Shown: piece by piece, positions 44,594 to 52,817 of the stretch | How positions within the stretch are numbered: position 1 is the stretch's first letter | Layout of the letters: every line of letters starts with the position of its first letter | IMG/VR virus record: IMGVR_UViG_3300021964_000021 | Coordinates: 55,142 to 119,141 of that record | DNA from: a virus | DNA length: 64,000 bases | Reading direction: 5' to 3' (one strand) | Program-made: the position numbers and the translations under genes | The notes under the pieces: generated by a model | Seen by the model: the letters and a program-made list of their open reading frames with translations, nothing else | What the model was told of the DNA's origin: nothing | Databases searched by the model: none

Positions 44594-44599
44594 TAAATA
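44591..44599 (+). promoter_or_regulatory. Late promoter (TAATAAATA) for tail-collar genes
   Basis: TAATAAATA, followed by a second AAATAAA, lies about 30 bases before the first collar gene; AAGGAAG is its likely ribosome-binding site. Confidence 0.55.
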
Positions 44600-44626
44600 A
44601 GTAAATAAAGGAAGTATGGTTGTAAG

Positions 44627-45190
44627 ATGGCAGCACAATTAACCGCCACTGGGGTTACTTTTAGTGATGGTACATCATTATCTTCTAAGTATTCCGTATT
44701 AGCACAAAACACTGTAAGTGTATTCTACCAGGCAGCAGCACCAACTGGTTGGACACAAGTTACTGCACACAACGACAAAGCGTTGCGCTTGGTTAATGGT
44801 GCTGGTGGTGGATTTGGATTTGGTGGTAATTCTGGTTCTGGTGGTAGTAGTTTTACAACAGTTTTTCCATCAACTACTTCAAGTGTTGCCGTTAGTTTTA
44901 CTGCAACAGCCCCTGTAAGTGGCACTGTTGGTGGTCATACTTTGACTACCTCTGAGATTCCTGATCATACTCACAACTCTAATGTTGGTGGAACTGCAAA
45001 CGCTTCTGGTGGTGGTAGTAGTTTTAGAGTTCCAGGATCTTCCAATACTGGTGGTGTTAATTCTCCTGGTGGTATTGGACAGGCTCACGATCACCCATTC
45101 TCTGGTACAGTAACTCTTAATGCTTCTGGATCTGGCAATATTGACTTGAGGATTCAGTATATTGATGTAATCCTTTGCTCATTCGCTTGA
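44627..45190 (+). CDS. Phage tail-collar domain protein, paralogue 1
   Basis: A 187-residue protein. VSVFYQAAAPTGWTQVTAHN with KALRLVNGAGGG is the opening of the tail-collar domain found in T4 gp12-like fibres. His-rich metal-site motifs (IPDHTHNSNVGG, AHDHPFSGT) follow, with Gly/Ser-rich loops between. The next gene has the same motif order, so the pair arose by duplication. Likely a short fibre or adhesin tip. Confidence 0.75.
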   Translation: MAAQLTATGVTFSDGTSLSSKYSVLAQNTVSVFYQAAAPTGWTQVTAHNDKALRLVNGAGGGFGFGGNSGSGGSSFTTVFPSTTSSVAVSFTATAPVSGTVGGHTLTTSEIPDHTHNSNVGGTANASGGGSSFRVPGSSNTGGVNSPGGIGQAHDHPFSGTVTLNASGSGNIDLRIQYIDVILCSFA

Positions 45191-45191
45191 T

Positions 45192-45770
45192 ATGGCACGT
45201 TTAACAGGCAATGGGGTTCAATTCGATCTGCTGGACCCAAATAATAAGATAGATTCTTTTTATTGGTTGTATCCTGCAGGAACTAGGAAGTTATTTTTCC
45301 AAGCGACTGCACCAGTTGGGTGGACTCAAGATACATCTATGGGTGGAGATAAAGCTTTAAGGGTTGTGAATGGAACTGGTGGTGTTCAGGGTGGAACAAC
45401 TGCCTTTACTACTGTCCTTAGTTCAACAAGTGGTAATCTTAGTGTTACGATTAATGAGACTTTGCCAGTAAATGTAACGCAGGGTCAAGGAACTATTATT
45501 GGTAATCATACTCTATCTTTAACAGAGTTACCAGATCATACACACCCATCTAATGTTGGTCCTACTGGTGGTGCTAATGCTACACCATTTAGTAATACTG
45601 GTGCTCGCACTATCAGTGGTAATAATGCCACAGGAACTATGAATGAGTCAAGTGGTGGTGGAGCACACAATCACCCATTTAGTGGATCTACAACAATTAA
45701 TGATACATTTGCTAATAGTATTGATCTTGCAGTAAATTACGTTGATGTTATTATCTGCTCATTGAACTAA
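45192..45770 (+). CDS. Phage tail-collar domain protein, paralogue 2
   Basis: A 192-residue protein starting one base after paralogue 1. Matching motifs are KLFFQATAPVGWTQDTSMGG, KALRVVNGTGG, LPDHTHPSNVG and AHNHPFSGS. The insertion between the first and second motif differs, which may alter receptor contact. Confidence 0.75.
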   Translation: MARLTGNGVQFDLLDPNNKIDSFYWLYPAGTRKLFFQATAPVGWTQDTSMGGDKALRVVNGTGGVQGGTTAFTTVLSSTSGNLSVTINETLPVNVTQGQGTIIGNHTLSLTELPDHTHPSNVGPTGGANATPFSNTGARTISGNNATGTMNESSGGGAHNHPFSGSTTINDTFANSIDLAVNYVDVIICSLN

Positions 45771-45773
45771 ATA
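45767..45773 (+). promoter_or_regulatory. CTAAATA late-promoter-like element
   Basis: CTAAATA overlaps the stop of the second collar gene and precedes a TGG-TATACT extended -10-like sequence (about 45775-45783). Either could drive the following gene. Confidence 0.4.
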
Positions 45774-45803
45774 TGGTATACTAAATTAATTAAGTGATTT
45801 GTT

Positions 45804-46136
45804 ATGGCGCAAATTAAACCTGGTAATTTTTGTCCTTTAATTGGAGAGGACTGTAAAGGACTTGAATGTTCCTGGTATACTCAAATTAGGGGTCAGAATC
45901 CTAATACTGGGGAATCTGTAGATGAATGGGGATGTGCTATTACATGGATGCCCATGTTACTTATTGAAAACTCTCAACAGCAACGTTCAACGAGTGCTGG
46001 CGTGGAGTCATTTAGGAATGAGATGGTGAAGGCAAATTCAACTAACATCGATGTCTTATCTGCAGCGGCACAGATGCTGAGTCAGGCAAGAGATCAAAAA
46101 GTAATTACAGCAGATGTAAAAGAGGTAGAAGAATGA
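45804..46136 (+). CDS. Conserved-looking Cys-containing phage protein
   Basis: A 110-residue protein beginning MAQIKPGNFCPLIGEDCKGL. The CPLIGEDCKGLECSWYTQIRG segment with a later WGCAITWMPMLLIEN carries four cysteines, possibly a metal site; the same style is common in many tailed phages. The C-terminal half (SAGVESFRNEMVKAN...) is helical. Role unknown. Confidence 0.65.
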   Translation: MAQIKPGNFCPLIGEDCKGLECSWYTQIRGQNPNTGESVDEWGCAITWMPMLLIENSQQQRSTSAGVESFRNEMVKANSTNIDVLSAAAQMLSQARDQKVITADVKEVEE

Positions 46137-47095
46137 AACAGTTTACCTTAATCGAGGCAGACAAGTATATCAGAATTGATGGTCTTGGTATCTTCTTTAC
46201 TGAAGAGAACTGGCCATTTGCTGATATTGAGCATCTGTGGGCAATTCAGTGGAAGGATAATGGCACTGAAGATGGTGTCGGTGAGGTAGAATATGATTCT
46301 CCTGTCCCAAATACTCCTGCTACTCGTAAAATGATCGAACGTTATGTTGATCATTTTAATGCTGAGAAGGAACGTCAGGAGGAAGAGAAGCGTAAGCAAG
46401 AAGAGGAAGATAGGAAGCAAGCATTGTCTTGGCAAGAGGCAATGGCAGAATTAGAAGGTCAGATGGAGGAGATGCAGAAGAGACATGATGATAATCTTCG
46501 TAGCATGAACTCTGATCATGATCAGCAACTGCAGAAGATGGTCGCTAATCATGATAATCAGATGGTCTCAATGCACTCTCTTCAAGAGAAGGTTGCACAC
46601 GATGCCAGTGAAGAGATTCATAAAACTCACCAGCGTATTGCACAAGCACATGAAGAATTCTTCTATGGTGAAGAAAGAATTCAAACTAATGTCAGTGAGA
46701 GTGAGAGGAACTTCCAGTTTGAAGCAGGATATGAGAACCTAACTGTATTTGATGGTAACGTTGATCCTTCACTGTTTGATGATGCTGTAGATGAATCTCT
46801 CTTTGAAGTTGAAGAAGCAGATATTGTATCACCAGATCAGGTTCCTACAGCAGTTCTCCTTCCCGAAGAGGAAGAGCAAGAGGATAATGTGGAGGAGGAA
46901 GATGATGATACTCCAACAGTAAGTAATTTTGATGACATTGACCTTGGTCTGCTTGACAATGAGTTCAGTCTTGAGTTATTATTTGAGGAAGACAGCACGG
47001 AGCAAGTCGTCTCTGAGATCGAAGAACTGATCGCAGAGGAAGAGTCTGAAGTCCCTGACGCCTCAATCCCTGATAATGAACCAACAACTGATTGA
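46133..47095 (+). CDS. Coiled-coil acidic protein, probably structural
   Basis: A 320-residue protein. Residues 1-65 are globular (FTLIEADKYIRIDGLGIFF). Residues about 78-175 form a long Glu/Lys/Gln coiled coil. Residues 200-320 are very acidic and low in complexity (LPEEEEQEDNVEEEDDD). It overlaps neighbours at both ends. A scaffold or structural role is possible; no family is assigned. Confidence 0.5.
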   Translation: MKQFTLIEADKYIRIDGLGIFFTEENWPFADIEHLWAIQWKDNGTEDGVGEVEYDSPVPNTPATRKMIERYVDHFNAEKERQEEEKRKQEEEDRKQALSWQEAMAELEGQMEEMQKRHDDNLRSMNSDHDQQLQKMVANHDNQMVSMHSLQEKVAHDASEEIHKTHQRIAQAHEEFFYGEERIQTNVSESERNFQFEAGYENLTVFDGNVDPSLFDDAVDESLFEVEEADIVSPDQVPTAVLLPEEEEQEDNVEEEDDDTPTVSNFDDIDLGLLDNEFSLELLFEEDSTEQVVSEIEELIAEEESEVPDASIPDNEPTTD

Positions 47096-48218
47096 TAACA
47101 ACTACGTCATTGTTCCTGACTTTATATCTAAAGAGAAAGCACAAAGTTTAGCAAAGCAATTCAAAGAGTATTGTGATACTCATGAACTTCCCGATGACCC
47201 ACAAGTGTCGGGAAGTAATGCTAAGTATGAGTTTAAACCATTCATTGAATTGTTGGTTCAGAAGAATCAACATGTATGTGAGTTAGTTGGCGAATCTGTT
47301 TTGCCAACTTATTCTTATGCCAGAGAATATAAGAAGGGTAATGTCCTTGTAGGGCATGTAGATAAACCACAATGTGAGATATCACTCACCATTAACTTGG
47401 AGTGTGATGAAGTATGGACTATTTGGATCTATACACCTTCAGGTGAGAAGAAGTGTGTTGATTTGCATCCAGGTGATGCTATGTTGTATTTGGGTATGGT
47501 TGGTGAGCATGGTAGGGATGCTTTTAATGGAGAATCTTGCACACAAGTATTCTTACATTATGTTAGGTTGCATGGTCCATGTTTCAAATACTATTTTGAT
47601 AAAGATCACCGATACAGGGAAGACTTGGTTAAGACTACTACAACAATTTCTGGTGAGAATAAGTTGCTAGAGTATATCAAAGTTTATGATAACATCTTCA
47701 CACCAGAAGAATGTGAGATGATTCTTGATGAGTATCAGGACTGTGAGCACTGGGCACCAGCAGGTGTTAGTTCTAATAATACACAGAATCCTAGTGTTCG
47801 TAACTGCGATATTATATCCATCTCTACACCACAGATCATCAATAAGAATAGATTACATCGTAACATGATTGATAAGATGATCTTCAAGAAGGCAAATGGA
47901 GCAGCACAGAGATACATTAAAGACTTCCCCACATGCTTCTTGAAGTCTGATAGTGGATATGATCTGCTGCGATATAATAAGAGTGGGTTCTATAGAGAAC
48001 ATACTGATAGTTATCAGGAACAACCAAGAACTGTTGCTATGTCTATCAATCTAAATGATGATTATGGTGGTGGTAATATGGCATTCTTTAATGAAGAAGT
48101 ACAAATTAGAGCAGGAGCGGGAAGTGTAATCATGTTCCCCGCTAACTTCATGTATCCGCATCAAATTATGGATGTCACGGAAGGAACACGTTACTCTATT
48201 GTAACTTGGTTTACTTGA
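47076..48218 (+). CDS. Double-domain 2OG-Fe(II) oxygenase
   Basis: A 380-residue protein with two oxygenase modules. Module 1 (residues about 1-185) has VGHVDKPQCEISLTINL (HxD), HPGDAMLYLGMVGEHG (second His). Module 2 (about 195-380) has YREHTDSYQEQPRTVAMSIN (HxD), FPANFMYPHQIMDV (His) and GTRYSIVTWF (Arg). Module 2 is closest to prolyl-4-hydroxylase types. Two active-looking sites in one chain suggest successive oxidations. It is followed by a sigma70-like promoter. Confidence 0.75.
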   Translation: MNQQLIDNNYVIVPDFISKEKAQSLAKQFKEYCDTHELPDDPQVSGSNAKYEFKPFIELLVQKNQHVCELVGESVLPTYSYAREYKKGNVLVGHVDKPQCEISLTINLECDEVWTIWIYTPSGEKKCVDLHPGDAMLYLGMVGEHGRDAFNGESCTQVFLHYVRLHGPCFKYYFDKDHRYREDLVKTTTTISGENKLLEYIKVYDNIFTPEECEMILDEYQDCEHWAPAGVSSNNTQNPSVRNCDIISISTPQIINKNRLHRNMIDKMIFKKANGAAQRYIKDFPTCFLKSDSGYDLLRYNKSGFYREHTDSYQEQPRTVAMSINLNDDYGGGNMAFFNEEVQIRAGAGSVIMFPANFMYPHQIMDVTEGTRYSIVTWFT

Positions 48219-48228
48219 TGCTATAATA
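48200..48228 (+). promoter_or_regulatory. Sigma70-like promoter with extended -10
   Basis: TTGTAA (48200-48205) and TATAAT (48223-48228) are spaced 17 bases, with TGC directly before the -10. It overlaps the end of the oxygenase gene and precedes the gene at 48249. Confidence 0.6.
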
Positions 48229-48248
48229 ATAAAAAATGGAGTTAATTA

Positions 48249-48479
48249 ATGGCGTTGGCTGAATCGGTTAAAGAATCTCTTGATGATGCAAGTTCATCAC
48301 TTCGCAATGCTTTGGCATTTGCTGCTCGCGGTGAAAAACCACATGTGTGTAAGAGCATCGCAGAGATGATTGCTAACATTGAGAACCTTACTACCATTGA
48401 GGACATCTTTGATAAGTTGGAGAATCGTAAAGATGGTGACTCTGGTAAGTGGGGTCCATTGACCGATCTTGGTGAATAA
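48249..48479 (+). CDS. Hypothetical helical protein
   Basis: A 76-residue protein (MALAESVKESLDDASSSLRN...) with Ala/Ser-rich helices and an acidic end. GGAG lies 12 bases upstream of the start. First gene of the early-type block behind its own promoter; function unknown. Confidence 0.6.
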   Translation: MALAESVKESLDDASSSLRNALAFAARGEKPHVCKSIAEMIANIENLTTIEDIFDKLENRKDGDSGKWGPLTDLGE

Positions 48480-48499
48480 TTAAGCGATCCCAAAGAAAT

Positions 48500-48528
48500 C
48501 GGACATCTCTTATAGATACTGTTATAAT
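48500..48528 (+). promoter_or_regulatory. Sigma70-like promoter
   Basis: CGGACA (48500-48505, four of six consensus) and TATAAT (48523-48528, perfect) with a 17-base spacer, just upstream of the gene at 48552. Confidence 0.55.
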
Positions 48529-48551
48529 ATGAACACACAACAGAGGTGCCC

Positions 48552-48764
48552 ATGCCAGTCAATCTTCATCAGAAGTTCAACCATTATCTGCACACTCCTA
48601 AAAAATTAGATCTGCAAGATGTTGATGAGTGTGTCATTGGATATGGTTGGACTGATGATGGTAAGAATCTAACTGGTTACTATGTCCAAACAGAGACTCA
48701 TCGTATGTACTTTGATTTGAAGGAGAACTTTAAATACAAAGAGATATGGGAGAAAACTGCATAG
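48552..48764 (+). CDS. Hypothetical protein
   Basis: A 70-residue protein (MPVNLHQKFNHYLHTPKKLD...) with aromatic-rich centre IGYGWTDDGKNLTGYYVQTE. The ATG at 48552 is chosen because AGAGG lies seven bases upstream, not the GTG two codons before. Function unknown. Confidence 0.55.
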   Translation: MPVNLHQKFNHYLHTPKKLDLQDVDECVIGYGWTDDGKNLTGYYVQTETHRMYFDLKENFKYKEIWEKTA

Positions 48765-48787
48765 ATAATATATTACGATAGTGATCT

Positions 48788-49189
48788 ATGGAATGGGACG
48801 ATCAAAAAAGAAGAGTTTTAAATAGGGTGGGGTTATTGTGCCTCGCCCTTACTAATGACTATAGAAAAGAGAACTACTGGCGTATTGATAGAATAGAAGC
48901 GACTGAAGGGGTTACTCTTGAGACAAAGTTTAAGCGTAGAGAACTTGATAATAACTTAGACATTGGTCTATTTGTTATCGATTGTGAAAAACGCAATAAA
49001 AAATACTTTAAAATTGGTATGATTAATGAGGATCTTGATCTGACTCCTCATGCCTTTGTAGACTTTACTACATCCAGAGTACACAGAGTAAAGGGCAAAA
49101 CAGCAGACAAGAATGTACACTGGGACCTCGATGAATGCATAAGATTATGTGATTGGAGAGGATATTATCTTAATAAGGATCCTAAATGA
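48788..49189 (+). CDS. Hypothetical protein
   Basis: A 133-residue protein (MEWDDQKRRVLNRVGLLCLA...) with alternating Lys and aromatic residues (YWRIDRIEATEGVTLETKFK, LDLTPHAFVDFTTSRVHRVK). No known domain. It overlaps the next gene by four bases. Confidence 0.5.
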   Translation: MEWDDQKRRVLNRVGLLCLALTNDYRKENYWRIDRIEATEGVTLETKFKRRELDNNLDIGLFVIDCEKRNKKYFKIGMINEDLDLTPHAFVDFTTSRVHRVKGKTADKNVHWDLDECIRLCDWRGYYLNKDPK

Positions 49190-49560
49190 TGATTGAACCA
49201 TTGATGTATGATACTATTTTGAATCACTATGACATTGGTCCTGGTTGGTTTAAAAAGACTTTGCGGGTAAAATCTATCACTGGAACACCATTGATGAGAA
49301 TATTTTGGTTAGATCCCTCTGCAAGACTATGGGAGGTTACTTGTGAAGGAACTCATGACTTCCATGAAGATGAAGGAGAATCAAAGTTTACATGGGTTGC
49401 AAATGGTAAGCATGGCAAATGCTCGCCATTTTATTATTCGGGTAAAATAATTGTTGCTCCAGAGAGGTGGGATGCTTATTATGCACCATATCCAGAGTGT
49501 AATCTCCTCTTCCGTGATGGTATTTTGGAGGTGGTAACGCATTTAAAAAAATATGTTTAA
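49186..49560 (+). CDS. Hypothetical protein
   Basis: A 124-residue Trp/Tyr-rich protein (MMIEPLMYDTILNHYDIGPG...) with a beta-rich centre (MRIFWLDPSARLWEVTCEGT, FTWVANGKHGKCSPFYYSGK). Not recognised. It is followed by a strong promoter. Confidence 0.5.
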   Translation: MMIEPLMYDTILNHYDIGPGWFKKTLRVKSITGTPLMRIFWLDPSARLWEVTCEGTHDFHEDEGESKFTWVANGKHGKCSPFYYSGKIIVAPERWDAYYAPYPECNLLFRDGILEVVTHLKKYV

Positions 49561-49565
49561 GATTC

Positions 49566-49594
49566 TTGACTTTTGATTGAAAGAGTCTTATAAT
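49566..49594 (+). promoter_or_regulatory. Near-consensus sigma70-type promoter
   Basis: TTGACT (49566-49571) and TATAAT (49589-49594) with an exact 17-base spacer. It starts the transcript leading to the small genes before gnd and probably gnd itself. Confidence 0.8.
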
Positions 49595-49617
49595 TGGTCC
49601 ACACCGTGTGAGAAGAC

Positions 49618-49863
49618 ATGCAACCCTGGGAACGCATTGAACTTAGACTCAAAGAGATTGAGAAGAAGATCGAAGACATTCGCGAGGATGTTAATTCTTG
49701 GAAGCCTGCTGAGTGGGAATCATACTATGAGCATGATCCATTTGCGAAGGCAAATCTTCAAAAAGAAAGAGAATATAACATAGCAGAACGGCGTTACGCT
49801 GACATGCGGGCACAACTTGATCTCACTGGTGATGTAGATTTAGATTATTGGTATGGATCATGA
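49618..49863 (+). CDS. Hypothetical helical protein
   Basis: An 81-residue, highly charged helical protein (MQPWERIELRLKEIEKKIED...) ending DLDYWYGS. First gene after the 49566 promoter; GAGAAG precedes the start. Overlaps the next by four bases. Confidence 0.55.
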   Translation: MQPWERIELRLKEIEKKIEDIREDVNSWKPAEWESYYEHDPFAKANLQKEREYNIAERRYADMRAQLDLTGDVDLDYWYGS

Positions 49864-50048
49864 ACCCAGATGACATAAAGTTAGAGAGCATGGGTAAATC
49901 TTTTGAATATGAGAAGGTTGCCCGTGAGATTGATGCGCTTGAAGATGTGAATATGCTGCGTAAAGTAGCAAAGTCTTATGTTAAATTGTTCCTTAAGCAA
50001 AAGGAGACTATTGCATCTATAGCAAATATGAAGATTGAGGAGATATAG
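49860..50048 (+). CDS. Hypothetical helical protein
   Basis: A 62-residue protein (MNPDDIKLESMGKSFEYEKV...) from ATG 49860. The pattern EYEKVAREID...LRKVAKSYVKLFLKQ is common in small cyanophage genes; no function known. Confidence 0.6.
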   Translation: MNPDDIKLESMGKSFEYEKVAREIDALEDVNMLRKVAKSYVKLFLKQKETIASIANMKIEEI

Positions 50049-50098
50049 TTGCACATTTGGATACATATGTTAGACTCGTATCGAAAAGGACGAATCGA

Positions 50099-50320
50099 AT
50101 GAATCCAAAGTTCGACAAACGACAATGGGAACTTATTCTTAGTGCCCTAAAAGAGCATCAACGACATGAAATGTGTGGTACTAAGTGGTATCGGGAGTAT
50201 GCTGATGTAATCACTGCAATTGAAAATAGTATGCTCAATATTAGTGAGGCAACTGAAGGTGACTGGGATGACTTTTGGGCAAGCGATTCACCTGGATTAA
50301 CATCAAATAGCATGTACTAA
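50099..50320 (+). CDS. Hypothetical protein
   Basis: A 73-residue protein (MNPKFDKRQWELILSALKEH...) from ATG 50099, chosen over an upstream TTG. Residues 10-45 look helical; the end is Asp/Ser-rich. One-base overlap (TAATG) with the next gene. Confidence 0.55.
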   Translation: MNPKFDKRQWELILSALKEHQRHEMCGTKWYREYADVITAIENSMLNISEATEGDWDDFWASDSPGLTSNSMY

Positions 50321-50553
50321 TGACTGTTCCATTTTATATTGAGGAACCTAATACCTGGAAGCAAGTACAGGTTCCTCCTGACATCATTGAATATTGTGAC
50401 GAGTTTACACTCGATGCAGATCGTGAAGATTTGCGTTATATTGACTGTGTATGGATGCATATGGGTTACTATGGCACACCAGCACATATTATGAAGGCGG
50501 TTCGTGAGGAATATCGTCAACGAATCATGACAGTAACCCCAATCTTTAATTGA
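50320..50553 (+). CDS. Hypothetical protein
   Basis: A 77-residue protein (MTVPFYIEEPNTWKQVQVPP...) with a CVWMHMGYYGTPAHIMKAVR core. It ends 33 bases before gnd and is likely co-transcribed with it. Confidence 0.5.
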   Translation: MTVPFYIEEPNTWKQVQVPPDIIEYCDEFTLDADREDLRYIDCVWMHMGYYGTPAHIMKAVREEYRQRIMTVTPIFN

Positions 50554-50586
50554 TTCTTTATAGATACATTGAACCATAAGGTGACT

Positions 50587-51654
50587 ATGAAAGTAGGAAT
50601 GATCGGACTTGGACGGATGGGCGAAGGAATGTCCCGCCGTCTCATTGCAGCAGGACACGAAGTGCATGGATACAGAAACAATGTTAAAAAAGCTGATGAG
50701 CAATACGAAAAGGGTTATATCAGTGGATATACCACTTCTCTGGAAAGCCTTGTTCAAGTAATTAAAACCAAGGAAGTATATGGTGAGAAGTCTGGAGAAA
50801 CTCTACACTTCCCACAACCAGGCGTCTTTATGATGGTAGTGCCTGCAGAAACTGTAGAGGAGACACTCAATGAGTTATTACAATTTTGTCGTGAAGGAGA
50901 TATTATTATTGATCATGGCAATAGCAATTTTAAGGACAGTAGGAAGAGAGCAGAGCGTCTGGCAAAGTTGGGCATCGCGTATATTGACTGTGGCACTAGT
51001 GGTGGTGTTTATGGTCTGGAGCGTGGATACTGTCTTATGGTTGGTGGCGGAAATACTGCAGTCGATACCTGCCGTCCAATCTTTGATGCACTCGCACCAG
51101 GCATCAAGTCTGCCCCCAGGACTCAACCTGACAGCAACTTCACTTGGTATCCAGAGGAGTATGGATGGATGCATTGCGGCGGTCCAGGCGCTGGTCACTT
51201 CGTGAAGATGGTGCATAATGGTATTGAATACGGTATAATGCAAGCATATGCTGAAGGATTTAATATCCTACATGAAGCAAACGCGGGTGCCAAATATGTC
51301 AAAGCAGGAGACGCAGAAGTCGCCCCAATGGACAACCCTGCCGATTATCAGTACGACATTAACGTTGCTAAGGTTGCTGAGTTATGGCGTCGTGGTAGCG
51401 TGGTTGGCAGTTGGTTACTTGATCTTACCGCTGATGTTCTACGGAGCGATAGAGAGCTTAGCAAATTCGATGGGGGAGTTAGCGACAGTGGTGAGGGTCG
51501 TTGGACGGTTCACGCTGCTGTGGATCTTGGTGTACCCGCTCCTGTCATCAGCAATGCGCTGTTTGCGCGTTTTGAGTCGCGCCGTTTGGGTGCTTTCACT
51601 GCCAAGGTTCTGAATGGTATGAGAGCAATGTTTGGAGGACACGACGTGCGATGA
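50587..51654 (+). CDS. gnd: 6-phosphogluconate dehydrogenase (decarboxylating)
   Basis: A 355-residue enzyme from ATG 50587 (MKVGMIGLGRMGEG), preceded by ATAAGG. The NADP Rossmann motif GLGRMG is at residues 7-12. IIDHGNSNFKDSRKR, CGTSGGVYGLERGYCLMVGG and GGPGAGHFVKMVHNGIEYG are the substrate-binding and catalytic signatures (Lys of HFVKM). It converts 6-phosphogluconate to ribulose-5-phosphate, making NADPH. The length fits the short-form family. With talC and CP12 it would shift host carbon flow to the pentose-phosphate route. Upstream frame extension to 50569 is possible but lacks a ribosome-binding site. Confidence 0.95.
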   Translation: MKVGMIGLGRMGEGMSRRLIAAGHEVHGYRNNVKKADEQYEKGYISGYTTSLESLVQVIKTKEVYGEKSGETLHFPQPGVFMMVVPAETVEETLNELLQFCREGDIIIDHGNSNFKDSRKRAERLAKLGIAYIDCGTSGGVYGLERGYCLMVGGGNTAVDTCRPIFDALAPGIKSAPRTQPDSNFTWYPEEYGWMHCGGPGAGHFVKMVHNGIEYGIMQAYAEGFNILHEANAGAKYVKAGDAEVAPMDNPADYQYDINVAKVAELWRRGSVVGSWLLDLTADVLRSDRELSKFDGGVSDSGEGRWTVHAAVDLGVPAPVISNALFARFESRRLGAFTAKVLNGMRAMFGGHDVR

Positions 51655-51749
51655 TCTCTTCAATCTTTATATTCTCTTTCGTCATTCTCTTGACAATTAC
51701 GCTAGAATTAACCTGGCCAGTTAAAAAATCCAAATATGGACCACGCTGA
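51651..51749 (+). CDS. Tiny membrane peptide gene downstream of gnd
   Basis: A 32-residue peptide (MISSIFIFSFVILLTITLEL...) overlapping the gnd stop (ATGA). Residues 3-20 form one hydrophobic helix, followed by a basic tail (KKSKYGPR). It could insert in the thylakoid or plasma membrane; the family is unknown. Confidence 0.45.
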   Translation: MISSIFIFSFVILLTITLELTWPVKKSKYGPR

Positions 51750-51870
51750 TCATACTACGTTGGAGCACGCAATTCACATGTTACTCTGTTGTCTCGCTGG
51801 ACTAGGTATTGGCACTCTCGCAGTTTGGGGGTATAATAAGATCAAGGAGAACAAGAACCACAATCCTTAA
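51736..51870 (+). CDS. Small single-pass membrane protein
   Basis: A 44-residue protein (MDHADHTTLEHAIHMLLCCL...) with a hydrophobic segment LLCCLAGLGIGTLAVWGY (about residues 16-33) and a Lys/Asn tail. It overlaps the previous frame by 14 bases. Three His residues precede the helix and two Cys lie at its start. Confidence 0.5.
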   Translation: MDHADHTTLEHAIHMLLCCLAGLGIGTLAVWGYNKIKENKNHNP

Positions 51871-51872
51871 TC

Positions 51873-52172
51873 ATGTACGAATCTTCTGAGGAACAATTAA
51901 TGATGTCTTACGCTGAACAACGAGAAGAGCGCCTGCGGAATGCAATCTCTGAGTGGACTCTTGAAGATGAGGTCACTGCAAGTGATGCTTATGATTCCAT
52001 TATTAAAATGGTTAAAGAAGATGCATTGTACTTTAAAAAGAACTACGACAAGTGCAGGGATCTCCTTTTTAAGATGGGACACTATGGTCCACTAGAGGAT
52101 ATGGTATCAGAACCTGAACCACATCTCAAACCTGTACCAGGCACATTTGAGTTGCTGCAAGACCAGACGTGA
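51873..52172 (+). CDS. Hypothetical protein
   Basis: A 99-residue acidic helical protein (MYESSEEQLMMSYAEQREER...) with a Pro-rich end (SEPEPHLKPVPG). Its helical core, DAYDSIIKMVKEDALYFKKN, is followed by DLLFKMGHYG. Function unknown. Confidence 0.55.
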   Translation: MYESSEEQLMMSYAEQREERLRNAISEWTLEDEVTASDAYDSIIKMVKEDALYFKKNYDKCRDLLFKMGHYGPLEDMVSEPEPHLKPVPGTFELLQDQT

Positions 52173-52206
52173 TGTGATATGATATTGGGGTAACGCACAA
52201 GACACC

Positions 52207-52377
52207 ATGTCTTATCCCCTTGGCATTGACAACCCCATCGTCGTTAAGCAGGTGATGGGTAGCACAAACTGGGCACTGTACTGGAGGGAAGATTGGATCA
52301 AGATCGGCACCTTCCCCAATGAGTTCGTAGCAATGGGTGCTCGCCGTGCCATCCTGAATGGCATGGGTTACAACTGA
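52207..52377 (+). CDS. Small hypothetical protein
   Basis: A 56-residue protein (MSYPLGIDNPIVVKQVMGST...) with Trp/Gly-rich NWALYWREDWIKIGTFPNEF. It is transcribed alone or at the end of the gnd transcript and is followed 16 bases later by a terminator. Confidence 0.6.
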   Translation: MSYPLGIDNPIVVKQVMGSTNWALYWREDWIKIGTFPNEFVAMGARRAILNGMGYN

Positions 52378-52392
52378 ATAACTGTCACAGGG

Positions 52393-52425
52393 GGGTTGCC
52401 AGGATACTGGTGACCCTTTATTATT
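52393..52425 (+). terminator. Intrinsic terminator downstream of gnd transcript
   Basis: GGGTTGCCAG (52393-52402), GATA loop and CTGGTGACCC (52407-52416) give a 10-pair stem with two wobble pairs, followed by TTTATTATT. This ends the gnd-associated transcript. Confidence 0.75.
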
Positions 52426-52446
52426 AAATCAGTTCAGACATCCACC

Positions 52447-52815
52447 ATGCGATCCACATTCACTGAGTTCAAAGAGACTCAGCAAGCGCGTGAGGACATT
52501 GCTGCTGCTGTTCTCAAGCACACCCATGCTCTGTGCAGTGCCTTGGAGCAGAACTTCAAGCAACGTCATCCCAATTCTGATCCTTACAAGTTCCACATTG
52601 AGACTGGTCGTAAGTATCACAAGATTCTGATGGAGACTGAATCGCAGTCTCAATCTGTCCATGCATTTGTGGATAAGAAGACTGGTGAAGTGTATAAGTC
52701 CGCCAGTTGGAAGTCTCCTGCTAAAGGTGTTCGCTTTGATCTGCGACTGATTGAGCAGCGTGAGTGGTTGTTTGAGCACGCAGATTGGGCAGGTTCTTAC
52801 TTGTATGTGAGGTGA
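52447..52815 (+). CDS. Hypothetical conserved-looking protein
   Basis: A 122-residue protein (MRSTFTEFKETQQAREDIAA...) whose second half, HAFVDKKTGEVYKSASWKSP, RFDLRLIEQREW and HADWAGSYLYVR, resembles a frequent small cyanophage family of unknown role. First gene after the terminator. Confidence 0.65.
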   Translation: MRSTFTEFKETQQAREDIAAAVLKHTHALCSALEQNFKQRHPNSDPYKFHIETGRKYHKILMETESQSQSVHAFVDKKTGEVYKSASWKSPAKGVRFDLRLIEQREWLFEHADWAGSYLYVR

Positions 52816-52817
52816 TT

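Noticed and set aside
51651-51870. Named photosystem subunits such as PsbI, PsbN or PetL for the tiny membrane peptides
   Set aside because: Length and hydrophobicity fit, but no subunit-specific motif is visible.
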